A stretch of 64,000 bases of DNA from Nocardioides mangrovi (GTDB lineage Bacteria > Actinomycetota > Actinomycetes > Propionibacteriales > Nocardioidaceae): the NCBI RefSeq assembly GCF_020073815.1, contig NZ_JAIQZJ010000006.1, positions 186,001-250,000 of the forward strand. The letters are read 5' to 3'. The notes beneath the pieces are model-generated. The model searched no databases. It was not told the origin of the DNA and saw only the letters and a list, made by a program, of their open reading frames with translations. How positions within the stretch are numbered: the first letter of the stretch is position 1; the number at the start of each line of letters is the position of its first letter. Positions 31,379-38,979 of this stretch are shown here, piece after piece. A program made the translations under genes and the position numbers.

Positions 31379-32155
31379 TCAGCCGGAGAAGGTCCGGACG
31401 CGGACGAACGCGGCGAGCCCGGCCGAGCCCGTCTCGATCCGTGACGGTGCGACGCTGCCGTCCGAGGCGAGTCGCTCGCGGTGGGAGACGACGTCCATCG
31501 AGCCGTCCCGCGGCGAACCCACGGCGTAGACCAGGGTGATCGTGCCGGCCGGGAGCCGGACGTCGAGCGGCCCGAGGATCGGGTCGTGCCGGCTGCCGGT
31601 GGGCAGCAGCGCGACCGTGTGGGTGCCCGCCGGGAGGTCGGCCTCGGCGTACTCGCCGTTGGCGATGTTGGTGAAGACGACCTCGCCGTCGACCCGCACG
31701 TCGGCCGGGGGCACCGTCGCCGTGTGCGCGAGCAGCACGCGCGCCTTGCCCGGCCCGATCGGCTTCATCGGTGCGACATAGGTGTCCACGACCGGATCGC
31801 CGTCGCGGGCCGCGGGCTGGTGAAGCACCACGTCGGTGCTGGACCCCGCACCGGTCCGGACCGAGGTGGCGATCGGTGCGCCGTCGCCGGTCGGCGTGAA
31901 GACCAGGTCGTGACCACCGGCGTCCACGGCGTACGGCCCGGCCACCCCGGTCGCGAGCCCGTCCGCGACGTCCTTGCCGTCGATCGAGACGTCGTACGAC
32001 GCCCCCGGCAGCGCCTGCACCACGAAGACCTCGGCGCCGTCGGTGCGGCCGACGCTCGCCGGCGGGGCGGTCAGGGTGACGCCCAGCGCCCCCAGCGCTC
32101 CGGCCAGCGCGACGGCAACGGTGCGACGGCTGAGACGACGACGACTCGACCCCAT
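31379..32155 (-). CDS. Secreted DUF4397-domain protein
   Basis: Exported protein, 258 residues, with a long Arg-rich n-region and hydrophobic core (SSRRRLSRRTVAVALAGALG) as signal peptide. The rest is two beta-rich repeats of DUF4397 type: VFVVQALPGASYDVSIDGKD (about 44-63) and ARVLLAHTATVPPADVRVDG (about 137-156), each followed by LPAGTH-like or DAGGHDL-like strands. The C-terminus ends VRVRTFSG without a membrane helix or LPXTG. The domain is found in surface and secreted proteins; its function is unknown. It begins the sortase F group. A CCGCCTC/GAGGCGG hairpin (32170-32189) lies in its leader just before GGGGGGAG. Confidence 0.78.
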   Translation of the reverse strand: MGSSRRRLSRRTVAVALAGALGALGVTLTAPPASVGRTDGAEVFVVQALPGASYDVSIDGKDVADGLATGVAGPYAVDAGGHDLVFTPTGDGAPIATSVRTGAGSSTDVVLHQPAARDGDPVVDTYVAPMKPIGPGKARVLLAHTATVPPADVRVDGEVVFTNIANGEYAEADLPAGTHTVALLPTGSRHDPILGPLDVRLPAGTITLVYAVGSPRDGSMDVVSHRERLASDGSVAPSRIETGSAGLAAFVRVRTFSG

Positions 32156-32363
32156 GACTCCCCCCGAGCCCGCCTCCTCGTCGAGGCGGTGCCCCATGTG
32201 AACACCAGGTGCCGTGAGCCCCTCCGGCAGGCACCGAGGATCCCCAAAATCGGGGGAGCGGCGTCCTCGGCGGGGTCGTCCGCAGTCGAACGACTCAAGC
32301 CCTGGCACGGGGCGGCTCCTAGCGTCGCGAGCACACCAGCAACCGAGACGAAAGGTCCACGTC

Positions 32364-33224
32364 ATGTCCTCCCTCAGCTCCCCGTCACGACGGCCCAGCC
32401 GGCTCGCGGCCGCCCTCGCCGCTCTCGTCGCGACGCTGTCCCTCGGGCTCGGCTCCCTCACCGTGGCCGCCGCGCCGGCGACCGCCGAGCGCGCCCACGC
32501 GAAGCCCACCATCGTCCTCGTGCACGGCGCGTTCGCCGACGCGTCGGGCTTCAGCAAGGAGGTCGGACTCCTCGAGGCCGCCGGCTACCCGGTCATCGCG
32601 CCCGCCGACCCGCTGCGTGGTCTCACCGCCGACGCCGACTACATCCGCTCGGTCCTCGCGACGATCGACGGCCCCGTCGTCCTGGTCGGCCACTCCTACG
32701 GCGGCGCCGTGATCACCAACGCCGCGCGCGGCGCCGACAACGTGGTCGCCCTGGTCTACCTCGCGGCCTTCATCCCCGACGAGGGCACCAGTGTGGCGAC
32801 GTCGTACGACCCCGCGACCTACCCGGGCTCGCTGCTGAGCCCCGACGCGCTGGTGGTCCGGCCGGTCGCGAACCCGGCCGCGCCCGGCGGGTCGGACGCC
32901 GACCTCTACATCCGGCCGGACCTCTTCCGGAAGATCTTCGCGGGTGACCAGGACAAGGCCACGGCGGCCGCGATGGCGGCGACCCAGAGGCCGCTGTCCG
33001 CGTTCGCCTACACCGAGCCGTCGGGGGAGCCGGCCTGGGCGACGCTCCCGAGCTGGGACCTGCTGACCACGAAGGACAAGGCGATCTCACCCGGTGGCCA
33101 GCGGTTCATGGCCGAGCGCGCCGGCGCGCACATCCGCGCGATCCGGTCCGCGCACGACGTGATGGTGTCGCACCCCAAGGCCGTCGTCTCGCTCATCGTC
33201 AAGGCCGCGACGACCGTCGGCTGA
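32364..33224 (+). CDS. Secreted alpha/beta hydrolase
   Basis: Exported hydrolase, 286 residues. The signal peptide (about residues 1-40, LAAALAALVATLSLGLGSLT to ATAERAHA) is followed by an esterase-like domain: TIVLVHGAFADASGF (oxyanion loop, about 49-63), LVGHSYGGAVI (nucleophile Ser, about 113) and IRSAHDVMVSHP (catalytic His, about 264). It resembles the short alpha/beta hydrolases annotated as esterases or salicylate-esterase-like proteins in plants and bacteria; the substrate is unknown. The ATG at 32364 follows GAAAGG. It is followed by a 16-bp-arm hairpin. Confidence 0.83.
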   Translation: MSSLSSPSRRPSRLAAALAALVATLSLGLGSLTVAAAPATAERAHAKPTIVLVHGAFADASGFSKEVGLLEAAGYPVIAPADPLRGLTADADYIRSVLATIDGPVVLVGHSYGGAVITNAARGADNVVALVYLAAFIPDEGTSVATSYDPATYPGSLLSPDALVVRPVANPAAPGGSDADLYIRPDLFRKIFAGDQDKATAAAMAATQRPLSAFAYTEPSGEPAWATLPSWDLLTTKDKAISPGGQRFMAERAGAHIRAIRSAHDVMVSHPKAVVSLIVKAATTVG

Positions 33225-33536
33225 GGCACACCGCACCACCGTCGTACCTGACGAAATGGTCGCTCGTCGGCCAGATCCACGACCGTTTCGTCAGGTACGA
33301 CGCGGATGAGGCGACCGAAACTGTCCGGCCACCGACCCAGCCGGACGGAAACCGTCCCGTGCCTCAACATCTCGCAGTGCACATTTGCGCAGGACTTCGT
33401 CGTTGACCGGATGTCTGCCAGCGGGTGAGGGTTCGGCAGGTTCGTGTCTCGGGCGACACCACACCACGTCACTCCTGACGTCGAGCCATCTCTCATCCGC
33501 CGGGCCCCACCACGGGCCCGTACTCAAGGAGTGTCA
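33225..33536. other. Intergenic region between hydrolase and M4 protease (312 bases)
   Basis: Holds the hairpin at 33241-33301, then about 200 bases of upstream region for the protease. A CGGGCCC/GGGCCCG hairpin (33501-33520) ends 5 bases before the AAGGAG ribosome-binding site (33526-33531). No coding frame or RNA gene is supported in it. Confidence 0.6.
33241..33301. terminator. Long hairpin after the secreted hydrolase
   Basis: GTCGTACCTGACGAAA (33241-33256) and TTTCGTCAGGTACGAC (33286-33301) are perfect 16-bp inverted arms; GGTCG/CGACC extends the stem inward after one mismatch. It begins 16 bases after the hydrolase stop. A terminator is the simplest reading, but the symmetry would also suit a dispersed repeat. 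Confidence 0.5.
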
Positions 33537-35858
33537 GTGAAACGACTCGTCGCGGGGGGCTTCACCGCAGCCCTCGTCTCGGCGTTGGCGATCGTCTCGG
33601 TGCCGCAGGGCGCCGATGCCGCAGGAGCCAACTCGGGCACGAAGAGTGCCCCAGCAGTGAAGTCCACGGGCAGCCAGGGTCACACCTCGGCCCGGCAGCA
33701 GGCCAAGCAGTCCGCGCGGAAGCTGGTGGCGTCGCCACCGGCCTACCTGCACGCCTCGTCGCACGACGCGTTCCGCCGTGCGGGCGTCGTGTCGTCGCAC
33801 GGGCTGCAGTACGTGCCCTACCAGCGCACCTACCGCGGTCTCCCGGTCGTCGGCGGTGACTTCGTCGTCGTGACGGACTCCGCCGGCCGGCTGCTGAGCA
33901 CCAGCGTGGCGCAGGACCAGGCGGTCTCGCTGGCGTCGACGTCGGCCTCGGTCACCAAGTCCGCGGCGCGGCGTACGGCGCTCCGCCAGCTCAGCAAGGG
34001 CTCGTACGACGGGGCCTCGCGCCTGGTGGTCCTGCAGCAGCGGACCTCCAGCCTGGCGTGGGAGACCACCGTGGCCGGGACGAAGAACGGTGCGGCGTCG
34101 AGGCTCACCGTCTACGTCGACGCGGCGACCGGCAAGGTCCTCAGGACCGTCGAGCACGTCGCCGAGGGCTCCGGCACCGGCGCCTGGGAGGGCTCGGTCA
34201 CGATCCCGACCTCCGGTTCGGGCACGTCGTACTCCATGACCAACTCCAACGCCACGACGATGAAGTGCCAGAACGCCAGCGGCAACGCGACCTTCACCGG
34301 CACCGACGACGTGTGGGGCAACGGCGACGCCACCAACCGGGAGACCGGCTGCGTCGACGCGTTCTACAGCGCGGAGAAGGAGCGCCAGATGCTGACGGCC
34401 CGGCTCGGCCGCAACGGCATGGACGGCTCCGGCGGCTGGGTCCCGATCCGCGTCGGCCTCAACGACGTCAACGCCTACTACGACGGCACCCAGGTCCAGA
34501 TCGGCCACACCCAGACCGGCGGCAAGTGGATCGGCTCGATCGACGTCGTCGCCCACGAGTTCGGCCACGGCATCGACGACCACACCCCGGGCGGCATCTC
34601 GGGCAACGGCACCCAGGAGTTCGTCGCCGACACGTTCGGCGCGGCGACCGAGTGGTACGCCAACAACCCCGCCGACGCGCCCGACTACACCGTCGGCGAG
34701 GAGGTCAACCTGGTCGGCAACGGCCCGATCCGCTACATGTACAACCCCGCGCTCGCCGGTGACGACAACTGCTACTCGTCGTCCACCCCGACCGACGAGG
34801 TGCACGCGGCGGCCGGCCCCGGCAACCACTGGTTCTACCTGCTCGCGGAGGGCACCAGCCCGTCCGACGGCCAGCCGACCAGCCCGACCTGCAACAGCAG
34901 CTCGGTGACCGGTCTGGGCATCCAGAAGGCCATCACGATCATGTACAACGCGATGCTGATGAAGACGTCGACCTCGTCGTACCTGAAGTACCGCACCTGG
35001 ACGCTCACCGCGGCCAAGAACCTCTACCCGGGCTCGTGCACGGAGTTCAACGCGGTCAAGGCGGCGTGGAACGCCGTCAGCGTCCCGGCCCAGAGCGGTG
35101 ACCCGACGTGCTCGACCAGCGGCACCAACACGGTGACCGTCACCAACCCGGGCAGCCAGACCGGCACCGTCGGGACGGCGAAGAGCCTGCAGATCAGCGC
35201 CAGCGACTCGGCCTCGGGCCAGACGCTGACCTACTCGGCCACCGGCCTGCCGGCCGGCCTGTCGATCAACAGCTCCACCGGTCTCGTCTCCGGTACGCCG
35301 ACCACGGCGGGCACCTACTCGTCCACGGTGACCGCCAAGGACACCACCAACGCCTCCGGCTCGGCCACGTTCACGTGGACGATCTCCGGCAGTGGCGGTG
35401 GCGGCAGCTGCTCGGGCCAGAAGCTCACCAACCCGGGCTTCGAGTCGGGCTCGACGGGCTGGACCGCGACCTCCGGCGTGATCACGACGGACAGCGGCCA
35501 GGCCGCCCACGCGGGCAGCTACAAGGCGTGGCTCGACGGCTACGGCCAGACCCACACCGACACGCTGAGCCAGTCGGTCACCATCCCGTCCGGCTGCACC
35601 GCGACGCTGTCGTTCTACCTGCACATCGACAGCGCGGAGACGACGACCAGCACGGCGTACGACAAGCTCACCGTGAAGGCGGGCTCGACCACGCTGGCGA
35701 CGTACTCCAACCTCAACAAGGCCTCGGGCTACGTCCTGAAGTCGTTCAACGTGTCGTCGCTGGCGGGCCAGACGGTCTCGATCAGCTTCTCCGGCACGGA
35801 GGACAGCTCGCTGCAGACCAGCTTCGTCATCGACGACACGGCGCTGACGCTGAGCTGA
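33537..35858 (+). CDS. Secreted M4 (thermolysin-like) metalloprotease with C-terminal domains
   Basis: Extracellular zinc endopeptidase, 773 residues from GTG 33537 (AAGGAG 5 bases upstream). Order: signal peptide (1-24), propeptide with FTP/PepSY-like segments to about 205 (VPYQRTYRGLPVVGGDFVVV), catalytic M4 domain (about 215-520) with zinc ligands His340 and His344 and catalytic Glu341 in AHEFGHGIDDH, and Glu361 in TQEFVADTFG, about three residues closer than in thermolysin. Then an Ig/He-PIG-like domain (about 530-620, TYSATGLPAGLSINSSTGLV), a GSGGGG linker, and a beta-sandwich of the carbohydrate-binding/discoidin type (LTNPGFESGSTGWT to the end). It probably degrades proteins outside the cell. 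Confidence 0.9.
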   Translation: MKRLVAGGFTAALVSALAIVSVPQGADAAGANSGTKSAPAVKSTGSQGHTSARQQAKQSARKLVASPPAYLHASSHDAFRRAGVVSSHGLQYVPYQRTYRGLPVVGGDFVVVTDSAGRLLSTSVAQDQAVSLASTSASVTKSAARRTALRQLSKGSYDGASRLVVLQQRTSSLAWETTVAGTKNGAASRLTVYVDAATGKVLRTVEHVAEGSGTGAWEGSVTIPTSGSGTSYSMTNSNATTMKCQNASGNATFTGTDDVWGNGDATNRETGCVDAFYSAEKERQMLTARLGRNGMDGSGGWVPIRVGLNDVNAYYDGTQVQIGHTQTGGKWIGSIDVVAHEFGHGIDDHTPGGISGNGTQEFVADTFGAATEWYANNPADAPDYTVGEEVNLVGNGPIRYMYNPALAGDDNCYSSSTPTDEVHAAAGPGNHWFYLLAEGTSPSDGQPTSPTCNSSSVTGLGIQKAITIMYNAMLMKTSTSSYLKYRTWTLTAAKNLYPGSCTEFNAVKAAWNAVSVPAQSGDPTCSTSGTNTVTVTNPGSQTGTVGTAKSLQISASDSASGQTLTYSATGLPAGLSINSSTGLVSGTPTTAGTYSSTVTAKDTTNASGSATFTWTISGSGGGGSCSGQKLTNPGFESGSTGWTATSGVITTDSGQAAHAGSYKAWLDGYGQTHTDTLSQSVTIPSGCTATLSFYLHIDSAETTTSTAYDKLTVKAGSTTLATYSNLNKASGYVLKSFNVSSLAGQTVSISFSGTEDSSLQTSFVIDDTALTLS

Positions 35859-35879
35859 CCTGCTGAAGCACGATGGCGA

Positions 35880-35921
35880 GGTCGGCCTCGTCCTCAGCGC
35901 AGGACGAGGACGAGGCCGACC
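35880..35921. terminator. Bidirectional terminator overlapping the 3' end of the membrane-protein gene
   Basis: GGTCGGCCTCGTCCT (35880-35894) pairs perfectly with AGGACGAGGCCGACC (35907-35921) around a 12-base loop. It is 22 bases after the protease stop and includes the last codons and stop of the convergent gene (35894-36268), so it can serve both. Confidence 0.6.
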
Positions 35922-36268
35922 ACGCCGGGCACGATCCCGATCAGCAGCCACCAGGAGAAGAGCGCCTTCTGGTGGATCGCGCGGGCGGCGGCGACGGCCA
36001 GGACCCCGAACGCCGCGGCGATCACGTTGAGGCCGACCCGGGCGTCCATCCGGTCCTCGGAGATGAACATCGCGCCGATCACCAGGCCCACCGACAGGTG
36101 GATGATCGTGGTGAAGGCCAGCGCCGAGAGCACCCACTTCTGCACGGGCTCGAGGTGCATCGGCCCGTTGTCCCGCGAGCGGATCGTCTCCCGCTGCAGG
36201 TTGTTGGGGTCCATCAGGTGCCGCGGCCGCTTCTTCGGCGCGGGCTGGGCGGGCAGCTGGTCGGGCAC
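35894..36268 (-). CDS. Hypothetical small membrane protein
   Basis: 124 residues, family not recognised. A charged N-terminal part of about 42 residues (QPAPKKRPRHLMDPNNLQRE) precedes three hydrophobic segments, about 46-66 (VLSALAFTTIIHLSVGLVIG), 76-95 and 105-123 (WWLLIGIVPGVVGLVLVLR). The start is GTG at 36268. It is convergent with the protease gene, and its final codons lie in the shared terminator. No neighbour suggests a function. Confidence 0.68.
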   Translation of the reverse strand: MPDQLPAQPAPKKRPRHLMDPNNLQRETIRSRDNGPMHLEPVQKWVLSALAFTTIIHLSVGLVIGAMFISEDRMDARVGLNVIAAAFGVLAVAAARAIHQKALFSWWLLIGIVPGVVGLVLVLR

Positions 36269-36318
36269 GCGACCATTGTCCTCGGTGGCGGTACGGCGCC
36301 CGTGGCAGGGTGCTCCCC

Positions 36319-37479
36319 GTGCCCGACCTCGTCATCACGAACGCGACCGTGTGGACCTCCCCGGACGACGAGCCGCTGCCCGACCATGCGGTTGTCGTCC
36401 ACGCCGGCGTCGTGGAGCGCGTGGTGCCGACGGCGGCGCTGGACGGCGCCGTCGCCGACCTGCCCGTCTGGGACGCGGTGGGCCGGGTCGTCACGGCGGG
36501 CTTCTGGAACTGCCACGTCCACCTCAGCGAGCCGGTGTGGCGCGGCGCCGGTCGCGCACCGGTCGCGCGCCTCCAGGCGGCCCTCGACGACATGCTCCTC
36601 AGCCGCGGCTTCACCACGGCCGTCGACCTCGCCTCGAACTCGCGCGACACCCTGCCGCTGGTCGCTCGGATCGCGTCGGGCGAGCTCGCCGGACCGACGA
36701 TCCTCTCCGCCACCGAGGCGATCCGTCCGGCCCGCGGCCTGCCGTTCTACACGCGCGAGGAGGTGCCGTGGTTCCTCTGGTGGGCGCTGCCGACGCCGTG
36801 GACCGCGGCGGGTGCGCGCCGGGTCGCGAGGCGGCAGCTGCGCAAGGGCGCGCGGGTGATCAAGCTCTTCACGGGCTCGTACGTCGAGCGCGACCGGATC
36901 AAGCCGATGGGCATCCCGCACGCGCGGGCCGCCGTGGAGGTCGCCCACGAGCACGGCGTCCTGGTCTTCGCGCACACCTCCAACCGCGAGGGTCTGCAGG
37001 TCGCGCTCGATGCGGGTGTCGACGTGATCGCGCACGTGCCCGACGAGACCGACGGGACCGAGCCGCTGCTGCGCGAGGCCGCGAACCGCGGAGTGTGGCT
37101 GGTGCCGACGCTGCTGATGTTCGCCGAGACCGTGACCACGTCGCCGGCCTACCTCGACCCGATCGACGACGCCCTGCGCGTCTTCCGCGACGCCGGCGGG
37201 CGGGTCCTCTTCGGGACCGACGTGGGCTACCTGCAGGAGTACGCGATCGACGGGGAGCTCGCCGCGCTCGAGCGCTGCGGCCTCGACGGCCCGGCGGTGC
37301 TGCGCGCGCTGACGACGGAGCCGGCGGCGGCGTTCGGCCGGCCCGACGAGGGGACCGTCGCGCCCGGGATGCGGGCCGACCTGACCGTGCTCGAGACCCG
37401 CGCGTCCGTGGTGCGGCCCGGAGACCTGGGGCGGGTCGCGGCCGTGGTCAAGGACGGCCGCGTGGTCCTCACCCGGTGA
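36319..37479 (+). CDS. Amidohydrolase-family metal-dependent hydrolase
   Basis: TIM-barrel metallohydrolase, 386 residues, of the imidazolonepropionase/prolidase-like amidohydrolase group. The small beta-sandwich is split between the N-terminus (PDLVITNATVWTSPDDEPLP) and C-terminus (VAPGMRADLTVLETRASVV). Metal-binding residues: HVHL in GFWNCHVHLSEP (about 65-70), Lys in ARVIKLFTG, His in LVFAHTSN and VIAHVPDE, and Asp in VLFGTDVGYLQEY. GTG 36319 was preferred over GTG 36310 because AGGG lies at a suitable distance and homologues begin near VPDLVI. The end overlaps the convergent membrane protein gene by 11 bases. The substrate is unknown. Confidence 0.84.
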   Translation: MPDLVITNATVWTSPDDEPLPDHAVVVHAGVVERVVPTAALDGAVADLPVWDAVGRVVTAGFWNCHVHLSEPVWRGAGRAPVARLQAALDDMLLSRGFTTAVDLASNSRDTLPLVARIASGELAGPTILSATEAIRPARGLPFYTREEVPWFLWWALPTPWTAAGARRVARRQLRKGARVIKLFTGSYVERDRIKPMGIPHARAAVEVAHEHGVLVFAHTSNREGLQVALDAGVDVIAHVPDETDGTEPLLREAANRGVWLVPTLLMFAETVTTSPAYLDPIDDALRVFRDAGGRVLFGTDVGYLQEYAIDGELAALERCGLDGPAVLRALTTEPAAAFGRPDEGTVAPGMRADLTVLETRASVVRPGDLGRVAAVVKDGRVVLTR

Positions 37480-37927
37480 CGGTCGCCCCGCGCCGACCGA
37501 AGACCAGCGCGCCGAGCAGCACGGCGTACGCGACGACGGCGACCAGGCCGGCGACCAGCGCGATTCCGAAGCCGAGGTCGTAGAGGGAGTCGGAGTAGCC
37601 GAAGACCTGGGTCAGCAGCGAGAGCTGGCTGTCGTCGGTGTCGCCGAAGTCCGGCATGAACGCGCCGCCGACCAGGAGTGCCAGCCAGGTGGCCAGCTGC
37701 GCCCACGCCTGCAGGCCGGTGAGCGCGCGTGGCCGACCGTCCTGGGTGTAGGCCAGGACGGTCGTGACCAGCAGGGCGACGAGGAGCACCGGGACGACCG
37801 AGACGAGGAAGATCAGGAAGAACCAGCCGCCCACGCCGAAGACGATCCGGCCGATCCACACCCACGCCACCACCACGAGGTTGACGGGGATCATCCAGAG
37901 CAGCGTCGTCCGGCCCAGTGAGGTCAC
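37469..37927 (-). CDS. Hypothetical integral membrane protein
   Basis: 152 residues with four hydrophobic segments at about 8-30 (LLWMIPVNLVVVAWVWIG), 32-60 (GVGGWFFLIFLVSVVPVLLV), 72-93 and 118-145. A short acidic loop (FMPDFGDTDDSQLS) lies between the third and fourth. No family recognised. It starts with GTG at 37927 and overlaps the convergent amidohydrolase gene by 11 bases. No functional inference is possible from the neighbours. Confidence 0.68.
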   Translation of the reverse strand: MTSLGRTTLLWMIPVNLVVVAWVWIGRIVFGVGGWFFLIFLVSVVPVLLVALLVTTVLAYTQDGRPRALTGLQAWAQLATWLALLVGGAFMPDFGDTDDSQLSLLTQVFGYSDSLYDLGFGIALVAGLVAVVAYAVLLGALVFGRRGATVTG

Positions 37928-38007
37928 GGCGCGACCCTAGGGGAGCGGGGGAGCCCCGGGGCGGAAACTCGGATGCACGCGCGGCGACCCGGGTACATCC
38001 TCGACAG

Positions 38008-38979
38008 ATGCAGCTGATCCCGGTCGACCCGGCCGACGCCGACGCCGTACGCCGGCTGGTCGCGGTCACCAACGCCGCCCGGTCCGTCGACTCGCCGTGG
38101 CTGCACGAGCTCACCGAGCACGAGTGCGTGGGGGAGCTGCGCTGGGGGTGGGACGGCGACCCGGACGAGGCCTTCCTCGTGACCGTCGACGGCACGGACG
38201 TCGCGGCCGCCCGCTACGAGACGTCGAGCTACGACAACGAGCACCTGGCCTGGTTCGAGATCGAGGTGGACCCCGCGCAACGGCGCCGCGGTCACGGCAG
38301 CGCCGTGCTCGACCGGCTCGTGGAGCGCGCGGTCGACGAGGGGCGCACCACGCTCGGCCTGGCCGGGTGGGACGCAGCGGCGGCCGCCGGCTTCGCCGCG
38401 GCCCACGGCTTCGAGCCGAAGCTGGTCGAGGTGCACCGGCGTCAGTACGTCGAGGGCCCGCCGGACCTGGCCGTCCCCGCACCTCCGGCGTACGAGCTGG
38501 TCCGCTGGCCGACGCCCACGCCCGCCGAGGACCTGCCCGCGCTGGCCGAGCTGACGGCGGCCATCAACGACGCACCGACCGACGACCTCGACATCGAGGA
38601 CGAGGTCTTCCCACCCGAGCGGATCGCGGCGTACGAGCGGTCCTGGGCCGAGCGCGGCCACCGGATGTACCGCGTCGTCGCCCGCCACCGCGCCACCGGC
38701 GCCCTCGCCGGCCAGAGCGTGGTCTGCGTGGACGGCGAGCGACCCCACCTCGCCGAGCAGCACGACACCTCCGTGGCGCACGCCCACCGCGGCCACCGGC
38801 TCGGCGTGCTCCTCAAGCTCGAGGTGCTTCGCTGGCTCGCCGAGGCGGAGCCGCAGGTACGCGAGATCGACACCTGGAACGCCGAGTCCAACGACCACAT
38901 GGTCGGCGTCAACGAGGAGCTCGGCTACCGGGTGATGGGACGGGTCATCGACTACCAGCGGTCGGCAGCACCACGGTGA
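38008..38979 (+). CDS. Tandem GNAT acetyltransferase-like protein
   Basis: Protein with two GCN5-type N-acetyltransferase folds, 323 residues. The first (about 1-150) has a clear acetyl-CoA loop, WFEIEVDPAQRRRGHGSAVL (about 84-103). The second (about 160-320) shows VAHAHRGHRLGVLLKLEVLR (about 255-274) and ends in NEELGYRVMGRVIDYQR. Such duplicated GNATs are frequent in actinobacteria, including mycothiol-synthase-like proteins; the substrate is unknown. ATG 38008 was chosen because the first strand (MQLIPVDPADADAVRRL) begins there. Its last 35 bases overlap the convergent histidine-kinase gene. Confidence 0.84.
   Translation: MQLIPVDPADADAVRRLVAVTNAARSVDSPWLHELTEHECVGELRWGWDGDPDEAFLVTVDGTDVAAARYETSSYDNEHLAWFEIEVDPAQRRRGHGSAVLDRLVERAVDEGRTTLGLAGWDAAAAAGFAAAHGFEPKLVEVHRRQYVEGPPDLAVPAPPAYELVRWPTPTPAEDLPALAELTAAINDAPTDDLDIEDEVFPPERIAAYERSWAERGHRMYRVVARHRATGALAGQSVVCVDGERPHLAEQHDTSVAHAHRGHRLGVLLKLEVLRWLAEAEPQVREIDTWNAESNDHMVGVNEELGYRVMGRVIDYQRSAAPR

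Noticed and set aside
31379..32155. DUF4397 protein as an LPXTG sortase substrate
   Set aside because: The C-terminus ends shortly after VRVRTFSG with no LPXTG, hydrophobic segment or basic tail.
32236..32257. Shared regulatory motif upstream of DUF4397 and the GDPD gene (TTGGGGAT near 32240 and 60278, minus strand)
   Set aside because: Only about eight consecutive bases agree and the flanks do not align convincingly; this is too little for a call.
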